From Rhodospirillales bacterium (GTDB taxonomy: Bacteria; Pseudomonadota; Alphaproteobacteria; Rhodospirillales; Casp-alpha2): a DNA stretch of 64,000 nt. The notes beneath the pieces were generated by a model. It made no database searches, was not told the origin of the DNA, and saw nothing but the letters and a program-made list of their open reading frames with translations. The translations under genes and the position numbers were made by a program. Below are positions 17,552 through 26,528 of this stretch, piece by piece. The stretch is taken from assembly GCA_021775095.1 (NCBI GenBank), contig JAJFII010000069.1, positions 1-64,000 on the forward strand, given 5' to 3'. Positions within the stretch are counted from its first letter, which is position 1. Each line of letters opens with the position of its first letter.

Positions 17552-18265
17552 TTATAAATCATTGAAGTCGGAGCTGTCGGCAATTTCCAGTATCATCTTT
17601 TTTAAGATCGCCGCAGCAAACGTTTGCCGGTTTTTGGCTTTGATGACAAAGGCACGTCGTCCGCCGATAATAGAAGATCGAAAATATTCGTCCAGATCGG
17701 GCATTTCCGGCCGGTCAATGACAAGGCCATTTATCGTTATGCCATTGGCGACGGCCACGTTGCGGACCACTTCTATGGGGATTCCCAATGTGTTGGGGCC
17801 ATCGCCGGAAACGTCGATTACCCGGCGGGTTCCTTCGAATATATTATGTTCCATCGATGTCGCAGCAAGGGCCACACCCTCGCCGATTGCGTTGCCGCCA
17901 GAGCAGGAAAGGCGTTCCTTGGATAAAATTCGGTTGCCAAAATCTATTGCACTTTTTGTATCCTTAATGCGTGCCCAGGGGACGCTCATTTCCGTGCAGC
18001 CGCTGGCGGAAAACTCGATATAAGAAACCGCGACGGAACCTAAAAATCCACTCCCAATGGCACTTAAAATTTTCGGATTCGACAGGGCGTCTGCATACCC
18101 CTGGCGCTGCAACTGGAATTCGTCGTCATCGATGCTGCCAGACGCATCGACCACAAAAGCCAGTTCCAGATCAACCGGCGTCAGCGACTGCGCGTCCGCC
18201 TGAGCTGTAGGAACCAGCGGCAGAATTAGCAAAAGAAGTCGACTAAATTGGCGCATAAGCGGCAT
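17552..18265 (-). CDS. DUF1194 von Willebrand A-like secreted protein
   Basis: A 237-aa secreted protein. The signal peptide spans residues 1-25 (LLLLILPLVPTAQADA). A VWA-like domain with the metal-ion-dependent adhesion motif DASGS (residues 40-44) and ISD-like VIDVSGDGPNT follows. This DUF1194 family is common in alphaproteobacteria and its function is unknown. I chose the ATG at 18265, which has AGGAG at good spacing, over an open frame that extends to 18448 without a signal peptide. It is tandem with the dehalogenase-like gene downstream (11-base gap). Confidence 0.87.
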   Translation of the reverse strand: MPLMRQFSRLLLLILPLVPTAQADAQSLTPVDLELAFVVDASGSIDDDEFQLQRQGYADALSNPKILSAIGSGFLGSVAVSYIEFSASGCTEMSVPWARIKDTKSAIDFGNRILSKERLSCSGGNAIGEGVALAATSMEHNIFEGTRRVIDVSGDGPNTLGIPIEVVRNVAVANGITINGLVIDRPEMPDLDEYFRSSIIGGRRAFVIKAKNRQTFAAAILKKMILEIADSSDFNDL

Positions 18266-18744
18266 TTTAAGGTTTCTCCTGGTCAAACATGTGGCCTGAA
18301 GCCTTTCACTCCCGAAACTATAGGCGCATTCGCGAATACGAGGCAATCGATACCGCTCGATTTCTGTTTGGGTTCCCGCGCCAAATTTTTGGATCGAACC
18401 GACATCGCCCCGTTTAGCGAGACGGATCTGTTCCGCATATCGCCCCATAATCGATTTACGTCAGGCCGTTATTGGTTTCGTATCTGCGTAAACGTCGGAC
18501 TGATATTGGCGAAAATAAACGCCTATTCAGATGCTGCCAAAGGTCCCTCAAATATTTCCTATTATGTCGACATGTAGGTACTTAAATAAACATCCCGAAA
18601 CTACCTGGATCCGGACCTCGTACGAAAGAGGGTGGACCTGGCGCGAATTTATTCCACTGCTTTAAGAGCATATCCTGCCACAAGGGAGATAGGCCCTGTC
18701 ATCACGACATACAGAAGAATTCAAACGCGAGGTTAACCAATTTT

Positions 18745-18983
18745 CATTGGTTTCGACCAGCGCTGCTTGGTCGGCGATACGCAACGGCTTATCGCCCGGC
18801 CACGGACCGCTGTCGCCCACAGCCGCAAATTGGGCGTGATCAGGCAATAGGTCCCGGCCCGGGTTTCGCGGTTGCACGCCACGGACCGTTGTTACCTGCG
18901 GAACAATGTAAAAACACAATCGGTTCTTCGGTGGCCGCTTCCTTGATGGAGACGCTGACGGCGGTTTGCGCTGTGGCATCCAT
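18745..18983 (-). pseudogene. Alpha/beta hydrolase N-terminal remnant
   Basis: Read on the minus strand, the ATG at 18983 opens a frame containing PIVFLHCSAGNNGPWRA, the strand-turn and oxyanion region of an alpha/beta hydrolase. The match then moves to a second frame (YCLITPNL) and a third (GDSGPWPGDKPLRIADQAALVE). In an intact enzyme these three pieces are contiguous. At least two frameshifts and loss of the whole catalytic domain make this a decayed gene. It lies in an 816-base stretch between OsmC and DUF1194 that holds nothing else I recognise. Confidence 0.7.
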
Positions 18984-19081
18984 GATCAGCGCTCTTGACT
19001 TGTTGTATTTGAAGTGTAACGAGCCATTCAACCCCTGGCCCGGGCAAGGTGCCTTTGCACGCTGCCTGGACCGGGACCAGT

Positions 19082-19654
19082 TCATATTTTCTCGACCGAT
19101 ACCGTCACCGGAAGTGAATTCGAGACGATGTCGTAAACCGGTGAGTATTGCGCCATTGACTTTAATGTTTCCAGGGTCGCATCGGACCTGACTTGCATGC
19201 GTACCCGTACTGCGGAAAAGCCTTTGCGGACAGTGTTGTCGAGACCAAGGAACCCCTTGAGGTCAAGGTCACCTTCCAGTTCCGAACGCACATCTTCAAT
19301 CGTGATTCCCCGTGCCGCTGCGTGATACACCATGGTCGTCGTCAAACAGCCTGCCAGCGCATGAAGAACATATTCGACCGGATTTGCGGCTTTGCCCTCG
19401 CCAAGCAGTACTGGTGGTTCCGCATTGTCCATAACGAAAGGTCCGTTCGCGTGCGTCTGCTCATCGCAGGCGCCATGGAAGCCGCTGATGGTTGACCGAT
19501 TGTGGTCGCCGCCAAGCCAGCTGTTTGATGCACGAAATTGAAAATCAGCAATTTCGGGAGTGTGTTTTACCGCATTAATGGTCTCCATAAGGGCACTCAC
19601 ATCAACGCCATTGGTAACCACCGGGGGTTCTTGAGTTGAACTATGGGGCTTCAT
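19082..19654 (-). CDS. OsmC family protein
   Basis: A 190-aa OsmC/Ohr-fold protein with the peroxidatic-type cysteine in ALAGCLTTT (about residue 102). The second cysteine of Ohr and OsmC enzymes is replaced (segment AQYSPVYDIV), so a standard two-Cys peroxidase cycle is unlikely. This matches the OsmC subfamily of unknown function. It is divergent from the GlxA-type regulator with a 130-base spacer that holds a palindrome, so the regulator may control it. Confidence 0.87.
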   Translation of the reverse strand: MKPHSSTQEPPVVTNGVDVSALMETINAVKHTPEIADFQFRASNSWLGGDHNRSTISGFHGACDEQTHANGPFVMDNAEPPVLLGEGKAANPVEYVLHALAGCLTTTMVYHAAARGITIEDVRSELEGDLDLKGFLGLDNTVRKGFSAVRVRMQVRSDATLETLKSMAQYSPVYDIVSNSLPVTVSVEKI

Positions 19655-19765
19655 ATCTATTTCCTTTTTCAGTTGATGCCGCCCGTATGAGCGGCGACTG
19701 GGGGAAGGTAGGGCACGGAGTTCTTGAGCTGAAGGGTCGTTTTTGCCAAAATAGGTTCATATCTG

Positions 19766-19788
19766 CCATAAAAAGATATATTTTATGG
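19766..19788. promoter_or_regulatory. Palindrome overlapping the GlxA-type regulator start
   Basis: An 8-bp inverted repeat CCATAAAA / TTTTATGG with a 7-base centre (AGATATA) includes the ATG at 19785. An operator here would block the regulator's own translation start region or transcription. The position between two divergent genes supports a binding site; function is inferred. Confidence 0.4.
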
Positions 19789-20807
19789 AAACGGACCAGC
19801 GCACCTCGCAAAACGCCCTGATTGTTGCAGTCCCCGAAACGGCGGGGTCGGCGCTCTATGGCATGATCGATGTATTGGCCTCGGCCGGCAATCTTTGGCA
19901 GCAGATCGTCGGTGTCGAGCCGGAACTCAATCTCATTCGGCCCAAAATCGTCTCACTCGGGACTGACGGTTTTTTGTGTGGCAACAATATTCCGGTCCGT
20001 CCTGATATTAGCATCCGCGATCACCCGACCGCCCCCATTATCATCTTGCCCGAACTATGGTTGGCACCAGATGGAAATTTCAAGGGGCGTTACCCGGAAA
20101 TCATGGCCTGGATCCGCCAGAGCTACAGGGCCGGTTCGTGCATTTACTCGGCCTGCTCGGGAGCCATCATGCTGGCCGAGACCGGATTGCTCGACGGATG
20201 CCCGGCAACGTCGCATTGGGGATATCAAAACCTGTTTCAGAACAGCTACCCCAAGGTCCACTTTCAGCCCGAACCAAATCTTTGTTTTGCCGATCCCATG
20301 GGCCGAATTGTAACTGCCGGGGGAACGAGTTCCTGGCATGATCTGGCGATCCATATCATTTCGCGCCACTGCAATCCGGGAGAAGCGTTACGCATTGCCA
20401 AGGTCTACTTGCTGAAATGGCATGACGAAGGCCAACTGCCTTTCGCCAGCCTTGTCTGCCAGACCCAGCATGCCGATTCCGTCGTGCGGGCGTGCGAGGA
20501 ATGGTTGAAGGTAAACTATTACCTAACGGAACCAGTTCAGCGGGCCGTGCAAATTTCAAAAACCCCCGAGCGTACCCTCAAGCGCCGGTTTAAAGCGGCA
20601 ACCGGAACGACCGTCATCGACTATGTTCAGAATTTACGCCTGGAGGAAGCCAAGCGCCTGCTGGAGACTGGCGACACTGCCTTCGATGAAATTGCGGCCT
20701 GTGTGGGATATCAGAACCCGGGTTTCTTTCGTCGCCTGTTTAAACGAAGAACGGGACTGACTCCGTCTGCCTATCGTAAGATGTTTCAACCCTTTGTCGC
20801 CCGATAG
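19785..20807 (+). CDS. GlxA family transcriptional regulator (DJ-1/PfpI + AraC)
   Basis: A 340-aa regulator. Residues 12 to about 190 form a DJ-1/PfpI-like sensor domain with the nucleophile-elbow cysteine Cys124 in YSACSGA. Residues of about 240-335 form an AraC-type double helix-turn-helix (RTLKRRFKAATGTTVIDYVQNLRLEEAKRLLE, then FDEIAACVGYQNPGFFRRLFKRRTGLTPSAYRK). Members control amino-acid or amine catabolism genes. It is divergent from the OsmC gene and has no co-directional partner close by. The ATG has no strong ribosome binding site. Confidence 0.92.
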   Translation: METDQRTSQNALIVAVPETAGSALYGMIDVLASAGNLWQQIVGVEPELNLIRPKIVSLGTDGFLCGNNIPVRPDISIRDHPTAPIIILPELWLAPDGNFKGRYPEIMAWIRQSYRAGSCIYSACSGAIMLAETGLLDGCPATSHWGYQNLFQNSYPKVHFQPEPNLCFADPMGRIVTAGGTSSWHDLAIHIISRHCNPGEALRIAKVYLLKWHDEGQLPFASLVCQTQHADSVVRACEEWLKVNYYLTEPVQRAVQISKTPERTLKRRFKAATGTTVIDYVQNLRLEEAKRLLETGDTAFDEIAACVGYQNPGFFRRLFKRRTGLTPSAYRKMFQPFVAR

Positions 20808-21341
20808 TCCATTTCCGGGTCAAAGGGGCGAACTCTGATCGGGTAGAACAGTTCGTTCAGAGGGAGTGTGACTTGCTTAAGTGGCACCACTGCGACAGCG
20901 CGTCCGGGGTGTCCGACAAGGAAGAGTACGTGCGGCGATGCTGGCGCGTCGCAAGCGAGGCTTGACAGGGTTCGCGGTACAATTTCGTGGCGGGTCCAAT
21001 CTGAGTTGGGCGGTCAACGGAACCGGTGATCGCACCCGCATAACGCGAAGTCGGGACGATGGAAAAATCCGTGAACATGTCTGCTTTATTGCGGATCGGA
21101 TGTCAGAAACACCTGCCACAACGAATAACTCTAAAAGAATTCTTCTGCAGGGGCAAACGAGTTAAAATGCTGCGGCAAACAACAATCCCAGTTGGGGCTT
21201 TAAATGAAACTATCCTGGACTACTGGCGACGGTGAGCCTTAACATGTGGATATATCGAGATATTTTCCCAAATATGTTCAACCCGTGTGTGATATTCTGA
21301 GAGTCATGTGTATTTCATTGTTACGGGTTCGAGGAGGAGGA
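20808..21341. other. Intergenic stretch with no supported gene
   Basis: About 530 bases lie between the GlxA regulator and the kinase remnant. Several overlapping short frames exist on both strands, but none has a convincing ribosome binding site, domain or consistent reading frame. A segment around 20880-21165 shows amino-acid runs that look gene-like in more than one frame; it may be an old degraded gene, which I cannot identify. Confidence 0.5.
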
Positions 21342-21398
21342 ATGCAAGGGGCAGAGGTCCGCACGCTGCCAATTTACCGGCGGTCAGGCGATGACTGA
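21342..21398 (+). CDS. Possible 18-codon upstream ORF before kinase remnant
   Basis: An ATG at 21342 is preceded by an unusually strong purine-rich site (GAGGAGGAGGA) and encodes 18 residues. Its stop (21396-21398) overlaps the kinase start ATG at 21391 in another frame. It could be a translation-coupling leader, or the true start of the kinase before a frameshift. Low confidence because nothing in the peptide itself is recognisable. Confidence 0.3.
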   Translation: MQGAEVRTLPIYRRSGDD

Positions 21399-22647
21399 CA
21401 ATGGCGATGATACATCGGGTACAGACAATACCAACGCGTTCGGGCAGACGGCATTACTGGCAAAGCGGCTCAGCGCGGCCATGGAAGAATTTTCTCAGAG
21501 TGTTGTTTTATGTGATGCCGACGACAAGATCATTTTCTGAAATCAATTGTACCGTGATCACAACAAAGCCGTCGTCGAGTAGCTTGAACCTGGGACTCCC
21601 TATGAAAGCTTTTTGCGCGCGGCAACCAGCGCCGGCCTGATGTCGCATGCCACTGGCAGAGAAGAAGAATGGTTGCAGCAACGCCTGAAGCGCCATCGTA
21701 ACCCCACGGGTACATTTGAGGTTCAACGGCCGGGAGGTATCTGGCTCCAGATTTCCGAACAGCGGTTGGAAGACGATGGCATTTTGATTGTCGGAACGGA
21801 TATCACTGAGCTTAAGCGAACACAGGAAAAGTTGCGCGACGTGGGCACCGAATTGGAACGTCAGGTTGCCATTCGCACCCGGGAATTGACCGACGAAATC
21901 GCTGTGCGCAAAAACACCGAGACCAAGTTGCGGACCGCCATGCTGCAGGCAGAGCAGGCCAACCAAGCCAAGTCCGAATTTCTATCGACCATGAGCCATG
22001 AATTGCGAACGCCATTGACGTCGTCGTTGGGAGGCCTAATTCTGTTAAAAAACCTGATGTCGGATGAGTTTACCGATGAAGGGCGAAATCTCGTTGATAT
22101 GGTACTGCGCAACAATGAAACCCTGCTCCGTCTGGTCAACGAATTGCTCGACTATGACAAATTTTTGTCGGGGACACTGATTATCGAGACCCGCAGCAAC
22201 GACATCACGGAACTGACATCCGCTGCGGTAAAAAATCTGCAGGGATATGCGCAAACCCAGGCAGTCAATATCCTATGGGACGGAAACGCGCCACCCCTAT
22301 ATGCACAGGTTCAGGAGCACCGATTTGAGCAGGTTTTAAATAATCTTCTATCCAACGCCGTCAAATTTTCGGACCCGGGAGCAGATGTGGAAATTTTCAT
22401 AAAAAAAGAAATGGGATTGGTTATTGTCAGTGTGAAGGATAAAGGGCCAGGCATACCAGAATCCTTCAAGGCGCAAATTTTTAAACAATTTACCCAGGCA
22501 GATTCCTCCTCGACACGCAAATATGGCGGCACCGGGCTTGGCCTTGCAATCAGTAAAGTCTTGACGGAAAGTATGGGTGGGACAATTAATTTTGACACAG
22601 AAATCGGTGTGGGTTCAACTTTCCACGTCAGTTTCCCCGCCTGTTAA
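21391..22647 (+). pseudogene. PAS-type sensor histidine kinase with two in-frame stops
   Basis: From the ATG at 21391 a single frame encodes a PAS domain, then a histidine kinase, but it contains TGA at 21538-21540 and TAG at 21580-21582. The residues around both stops align as one continuous PAS domain (VVLCDADDKIIF stop NQLYRDHNKAVVE stop LEPGTPYESFLRA). After the stops the frame is open to 22647, with ITELKR, a coiled region, the H-box MSHELRTPL, N-box NNLLSNAVKF, and G-boxes KDKGPGIP and GGTGLGLAI. Internal initiation would give a protein of up to 344 aa lacking the PAS N-terminus. It is probably a recent pseudogene. No receiver domain or partner regulator adjoins it. Confidence 0.78.
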
Positions 22648-22748
22648 AATGCGGCGGCTGTCTGAGTTGGAGACGATGTGCACGTTTGGGGGGCACCATT
22701 TAACTTTCGGTAAAAAAATACCAATACAACGCTCCTTATCCTATTGGC

Positions 22749-22809
22749 AAAAGCCGTAAACGATCCTCTATTTATCTGATCCAAGGGACAAATAACAGGA
22801 TCGGCTTTT
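22749..22809 (+). repeat. Interrupted inverted repeat in 316-base gene-free gap
   Basis: Two nested arms pair: AAAAGCC with GGCTTTT (7 bp) and GATCCT with AGGATC (6 bp), with a 6-base bulge on the left and a loop that itself has TATTT/AAATA arms. It ends in TTTT. It may be a weak terminator for the kinase remnant. The rest of 22648-22963 holds nothing I can identify. Confidence 0.35.
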
Positions 22810-22963
22810 AAAGGCCAATGAACACCGATTGCAATTCCGACGGCTAAGCTGTAGGGATGTAGGTCTTCGAACTCGACAAAACAATGTCCTCAGATAAAGG
22901 GTTAATTCCGAGTTCGCCATTGCCGCATCTTATCAGGGCGACGGCATTTCGCGGTGGTTCTGT

Positions 22964-23836
22964 ATGTCCAAAAACAATGCTTTGTTCGGTATTCTACTCA
23001 TGGTCCTGGGCTCGGCGGTTTTGGCGAGTAAGGACGGCATTGTAAAGACCCTGTTGGATCAGGTTGGTCCCATTCAAATCCTGTGGATTCAATTTGCCGG
23101 AACCTTCGTGCTGATGGCTTTGTTCTCAATGCCAAAACATGGACTGAAAGTTTTTCGCCCCAATTCACCGGTCAGACAGTTCGTGCGTGGCGCGCTTAAT
23201 GTCGGTGCCGTTTCGGCATTTTTTTTGGCCCTGAAATTCATCCCCCTGGCCGATGCGACGGCAATGCTTTTGTTCGCGCCGGTCGTCGTCACCGTCCTGT
23301 CGCCTTTTTTCCTGGGGGAAAAAATCGGACCGTCACGAATAACAGCCGCCGTTGTCGGTTTTTGTGGCGTTCTTGTTATTCTGCGACCGGGTTTTTCCGG
23401 CGACCTCACCGGTTATTATTTCGGCCTGACGTCTGGATTTTTGCTCGGATTTTATTTCATCGCCAACCGACGGCTGGCCGGGTCTCAGCATTTTTTGCTG
23501 GATATTACCCACAATGCGATGATGGGCGTTTTGGCTTTGACGCCATTTTTGTGGTTTCTGTGGGAGCCGGTTCCCGCATTGGCACATGTCAAACTTGTTT
23601 TTATTGTTGTCCTTGGAATTATCGGCCAGGGGTTCTTGATCTCTTCGTTCACGTTTGCACCCGCTGCCGTAATCTCGCCGTACGCGTACACCATGTTGAT
23701 TTTCGCTGCGTTAATCGGGTACCTGGTCTTTGACACCATACCCGACGCCGTGAGCTGGCTTGGCATTGTCTTGATTGTTGGATCGGGCCTTTATATTGCG
23801 CACCGCGAACGGCGGTTCACAAAAAATCACAGCTAA
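22964..23836 (+). CDS. EamA/DMT family transporter
   Basis: A 290-aa membrane protein with about ten hydrophobic helices in two EamA repeats. The first repeat ends with ALKFIPLADATAMLLFAPVVVTVLSPFFLGEKIG, and the second contains FTFAPAAVISPYAYTMLIFAALIGYLVF followed by GIVLIVGSGLYI. This is the drug/metabolite exporter layout (RhaT/EamA). Substrates of family members include amino acids and nucleotide precursors. It stands alone; the ribosome binding site is poor and gene-free gaps flank it on both sides. Confidence 0.9.
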   Translation: MSKNNALFGILLMVLGSAVLASKDGIVKTLLDQVGPIQILWIQFAGTFVLMALFSMPKHGLKVFRPNSPVRQFVRGALNVGAVSAFFLALKFIPLADATAMLLFAPVVVTVLSPFFLGEKIGPSRITAAVVGFCGVLVILRPGFSGDLTGYYFGLTSGFLLGFYFIANRRLAGSQHFLLDITHNAMMGVLALTPFLWFLWEPVPALAHVKLVFIVVLGIIGQGFLISSFTFAPAAVISPYAYTMLIFAALIGYLVFDTIPDAVSWLGIVLIVGSGLYIAHRERRFTKNHS

Positions 23837-23863
23837 TCACTGCTCGTCCCTGTCCCCACTTAG

Positions 23864-23929
23864 GGCAATAAATTGGTGCCTGTTTTTTTGATATGGCAGA
23901 CAAAACGGGCAGGGTGACAATTTATTGCC
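23864..23929 (+). repeat. 12-bp perfect inverted repeat after EamA gene
   Basis: GGCAATAAATTG at 23864-23875 is mirrored by CAATTTATTGCC at 23918-23929. The 42-base interior has a smaller TGCC/GGCA hairpin whose loop contains T7. It could be a terminator, a transcript 3' structure or a protein-binding site. The rest of the 396-base gap (23837-24232) has no gene. Confidence 0.5.
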
Positions 23930-24232
23930 TGCGAAACCAAGGCATATGGGCAATCGAAAACACGCCACTAAAAATGTGATTTCCACCAACACACCAGCGG
24001 ATATCGATCCCGTCAAGTTCAATTCCGTAAATCGACAGGGCCAGGGGAAACCGACAAAAACATTGTAATTTAAAAGCTCAGCGGACAGATTTATCGACCT
24101 GAGATGCGATAAGCCGTTGAAAGGCAGTCGGTTGCAGATTAAGAGGGAAGGTGCGAAAGAAAACTTTTCAGATCCTGGTTTTAATAATTCCTCGGTAACG
24201 TCGTTTCCATCGTTCAACCGGGAGGGGGAGCG

Positions 24233-25147
24233 ATGACTGAAACATTCCTGGGCGGCGTGTTGCCGATTTTTGCCATTGGCGCAATTGGTTATTGCCTGGG
24301 CCGTCTCGGTATATTTGATGCTGCCATGGCGGGTGCCATAAACCGGTTTGTCTTTTATATTGGGGTTCCCTGTTTAACCTTTCGACTGATCGTGCGAGCC
24401 CCCATCGAAGAGTTTGATTTGCTGTTATTGGTGGGTTTTCTGGCATCGGAAATCCTCATGTTCGGTTGCGGTTTTGCCATTGGCCGGTTTGCTTTCAAGG
24501 CAGATGCAAAAGAGTCTGTTCTGCTCGGTCTCGCCTCCGCTTACTCCAATCACGTTTTGTTCGTGCTGCCGATCGCGGTAACTTTGTTCGGTGAGGAAGC
24601 GGCAGCACCGATTGTCTCGATCATTGCCATGGACTCGATCCTGGTTTTTGGTGCGACACTCGTCATCATGGATTTTATGACTACTGCCGACGGCACGGTC
24701 AAACAGGTTATCGGCAAGGTCTTTCGCAACCCGCCGGTCCTGGCGATGACAGGGGGATTGATTATCAGTCTCGGCAATTTGGGTTTGCCCACCAGCGTTG
24801 ATGTCTTTCTCGATTTCGCCGGCTCGGCCGCCGCACCCTGCGCGTTGTTTGCATTGGGTATTATTTTAAGCCGACCCCAGCAGCCCGGGCGCGCGGCTCT
24901 GCCGGTCGCCCTGACCGCCATCAAACTTTTTCTGCACCCGCTGATTGCCTGGGTGTTGCTGGTCACACTGCTCGACATCGCACCGGCGATGGTCAAACCA
25001 ACAATGATGGTGGCGGCGGCGCCTTGCGGGGCCATGGCCTTTGTCCTGGGCATGACCTATCAGGTCCGGGTTGATGCCATATCCCGGGCAATACTTTATT
25101 CCAGCATTGGTTCCTTACTGACCGTCACTCTGGCTGCATCTTTGTGA
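24233..25147 (+). CDS. AEC family transporter
   Basis: A 304-aa auxin-efflux-carrier-type permease with ten predicted helices in two halves, starting FLGGVLPIFAIGAIGYCLGRLG and ending in a long hydrophobic helix. The conserved half-site segments LASAYSNHVLFVLPIAVTLFGE and VAAAPCGAMAFVLGMTYQV are present. Proteobacterial members move malonate, malate or similar carboxylates. An excellent ribosome binding site (GGGAGGGGGAGCG) precedes the ATG. The gene has no operon partner here. Confidence 0.9.
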   Translation: MTETFLGGVLPIFAIGAIGYCLGRLGIFDAAMAGAINRFVFYIGVPCLTFRLIVRAPIEEFDLLLLVGFLASEILMFGCGFAIGRFAFKADAKESVLLGLASAYSNHVLFVLPIAVTLFGEEAAAPIVSIIAMDSILVFGATLVIMDFMTTADGTVKQVIGKVFRNPPVLAMTGGLIISLGNLGLPTSVDVFLDFAGSAAAPCALFALGIILSRPQQPGRAALPVALTAIKLFLHPLIAWVLLVTLLDIAPAMVKPTMMVAAAPCGAMAFVLGMTYQVRVDAISRAILYSSIGSLLTVTLAASL

Positions 25148-25346
25148 AGGATTTCACCGGGCCTGGCCGTTTTGATGCGGTTTTGATGCGGACGTCCTTG
25201 AGGTGCCTGAAACGGTCAAAGGAATGGGCTGCCAATCCATCCGGTTCTGATTGTGGCCTGAACATTCTTGCTGGAAGGGCTGCGCAGCAGTACCTTCGGC
25301 TACCATCCGCCACTGCATTCGATGTCCTTCAAAGGCAAAGGCACCC

Positions 25347-25545
25347 GTGGTCGAAGTCGCCTGGTATTTATTTATGGGTGCCTCGCTGATCGTCATCGTC
25401 GCCCCTGGGCAGGATATGGTGTTTGTCATTTAAACGGTCCTGACTCTGGTTTCAATCTCAGCCCTCGGCTTTGCGCTGGGCCTTTCGCGGCCGTGGTATT
25501 TTGTTGAACGGCATTGGATTGCGGCTTGTCTTCGGCTGGGGTTAA
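25347..25545 (+). pseudogene. LysE/RhtB family exporter remnant
   Basis: A frame beginning at GTG 25347 encodes EVAWYLFMGASLIVIVAPGQDMVFVI, matching the LysE N-terminus (helix 1 with the PGPDM-like motif). It hits TAA, then continues in frame with LTLVSISALGFALG. A frame change leads to NGIGLRLVFGWG and a stop, which resembles the end of a LysE protein. The middle of the gene, more than 100 codons, is missing. The rest of 25148-25847 holds no gene I can support. Confidence 0.65.
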
Positions 25546-25847
25546 TGAATATCGACGTTCGAACATCTTTTGGATTTTACCTACGGGAATAAATTGGAAC
25601 CCCATGTGATTAATGGAGTTAAATTGCGGCATCTATTTGGGAGATTTCAATGGTTCGATTTGCGCCAGAGGACTAAACCGCTCTCGCGGTAATTTGAGTT
25701 TGTTGTTGGGCTGAGAACGATTATAGGTTTGGGCGTCTGCCACCAGGAGCCAGGGGGACTCAACCCCCAATCTTATCGACAGACATAAATCCTGGCGCTC
25801 CCAGCAATTACCGCCGCACGTCAGCGTTTCAAGAAAACGATCCCTGC

Positions 25848-26375
25848 TTAGGTTGCTTCAGGTGGGTGCACATCCAGCAGGGGTGCCGCATCCAGATCGC
25901 CGCCGCCGAGCATTTCGGCGATCCTTTCCAACGTGTCGATGGTGCGTTGTTGTTCCGCAGCATCGAATGCGGAAAACATGGCGATGAAACGTTCGTGCAA
26001 CAGTGCCGGCGCATTCTTAAGTGCTATACGCCCCCCTTTCGTCAGCCGCGCGTGAACGATCCGACGGTCCTTATCACTGCGATAACGATCAATCAAATCA
26101 CGTTGTTCCAGGCGATCCAGAATCGTCGTCACCGTGGCTTGGCTCAAATTTACCTCGTTAGAGATACGTCCGGACGTGACTTCGCCGAGCTCACTGATGG
26201 CGCGCAGAATCAACACCTGTGGCGTCGTCAATCCCGATTCCTTGGATACCCGTTTTGACTGTAAATCGACCGCGCGGATAATCCGGCGCAACGCAACCAA
26301 TACGTCATGTGATGCTTCGCCCGCCTGCGGCAGGAGATTGCTCGTTCGGGAGATGTTCGTATCAAGTCGCACCAT
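25848..26375 (-). CDS. MarR family transcriptional regulator
   Basis: A regulator of about 175 aa with a winged helix-turn-helix: TPQVLILRAISELGEVTSGRISNEVNLSQATVTTILDRLEQRDLIDRYRSDKDRRIVHARLT covers the recognition helix and the wing, including the DxRxxxxxLT signature. The N-terminal dimerisation helices begin near LLPQAGEASHDVLVALRRI. It is divergent from asnO, with a palindromic site between, so it probably controls the osmolyte genes and itself. The start at 26375 is a choice; the frame also allows ATG at 26414, and neither has a clear ribosome binding site. Confidence 0.87.
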   Translation of the reverse strand: MVRLDTNISRTSNLLPQAGEASHDVLVALRRIIRAVDLQSKRVSKESGLTTPQVLILRAISELGEVTSGRISNEVNLSQATVTTILDRLEQRDLIDRYRSDKDRRIVHARLTKGGRIALKNAPALLHERFIAMFSAFDAAEQQRTIDTLERIAEMLGGGDLDAAPLLDVHPPEAT

Positions 26376-26430
26376 GCGTCTATTTACACACGAAATTGCC
26401 GTGATACCAATCATTTATATTGCGAAAAAT

Positions 26431-26459
26431 TTGACATCTAAACTTTAGAGTTGTAAATA
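26431..26459 (+). promoter_or_regulatory. Promoter of asnO operon with embedded palindromic operator
   Basis: A consensus -35 TTGACA (26431-26436) is spaced 17 bases from TAAATA (26454-26459). Between them lies the palindrome TCTAAA-C-TTTAGA (26437-26449), well placed to be the site of the divergent MarR regulator. Binding there would compete with RNA polymerase. Confidence 0.6.
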
Positions 26460-26528
26460 ATATTCTTCATCCTACGCCACCAAAGAGGCTGTAGGTCGAT
26501 GAGATTCAATTAGGACAGAGTTAACGGT

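Noticed and set aside
20881-21165. Frames with gene-like residues on both strands after the GlxA gene
   Set aside because: No frame is consistent, there is no ribosome site, and I recognise no family; kept only as possible degraded DNA.
21538-21582. Selenocysteine or other recoding at the kinase TGA and TAG
   Set aside because: Two different stops 39 bases apart, no evident recoding stem, and TGA and TAG serve as normal stops elsewhere; simple decay is more likely.
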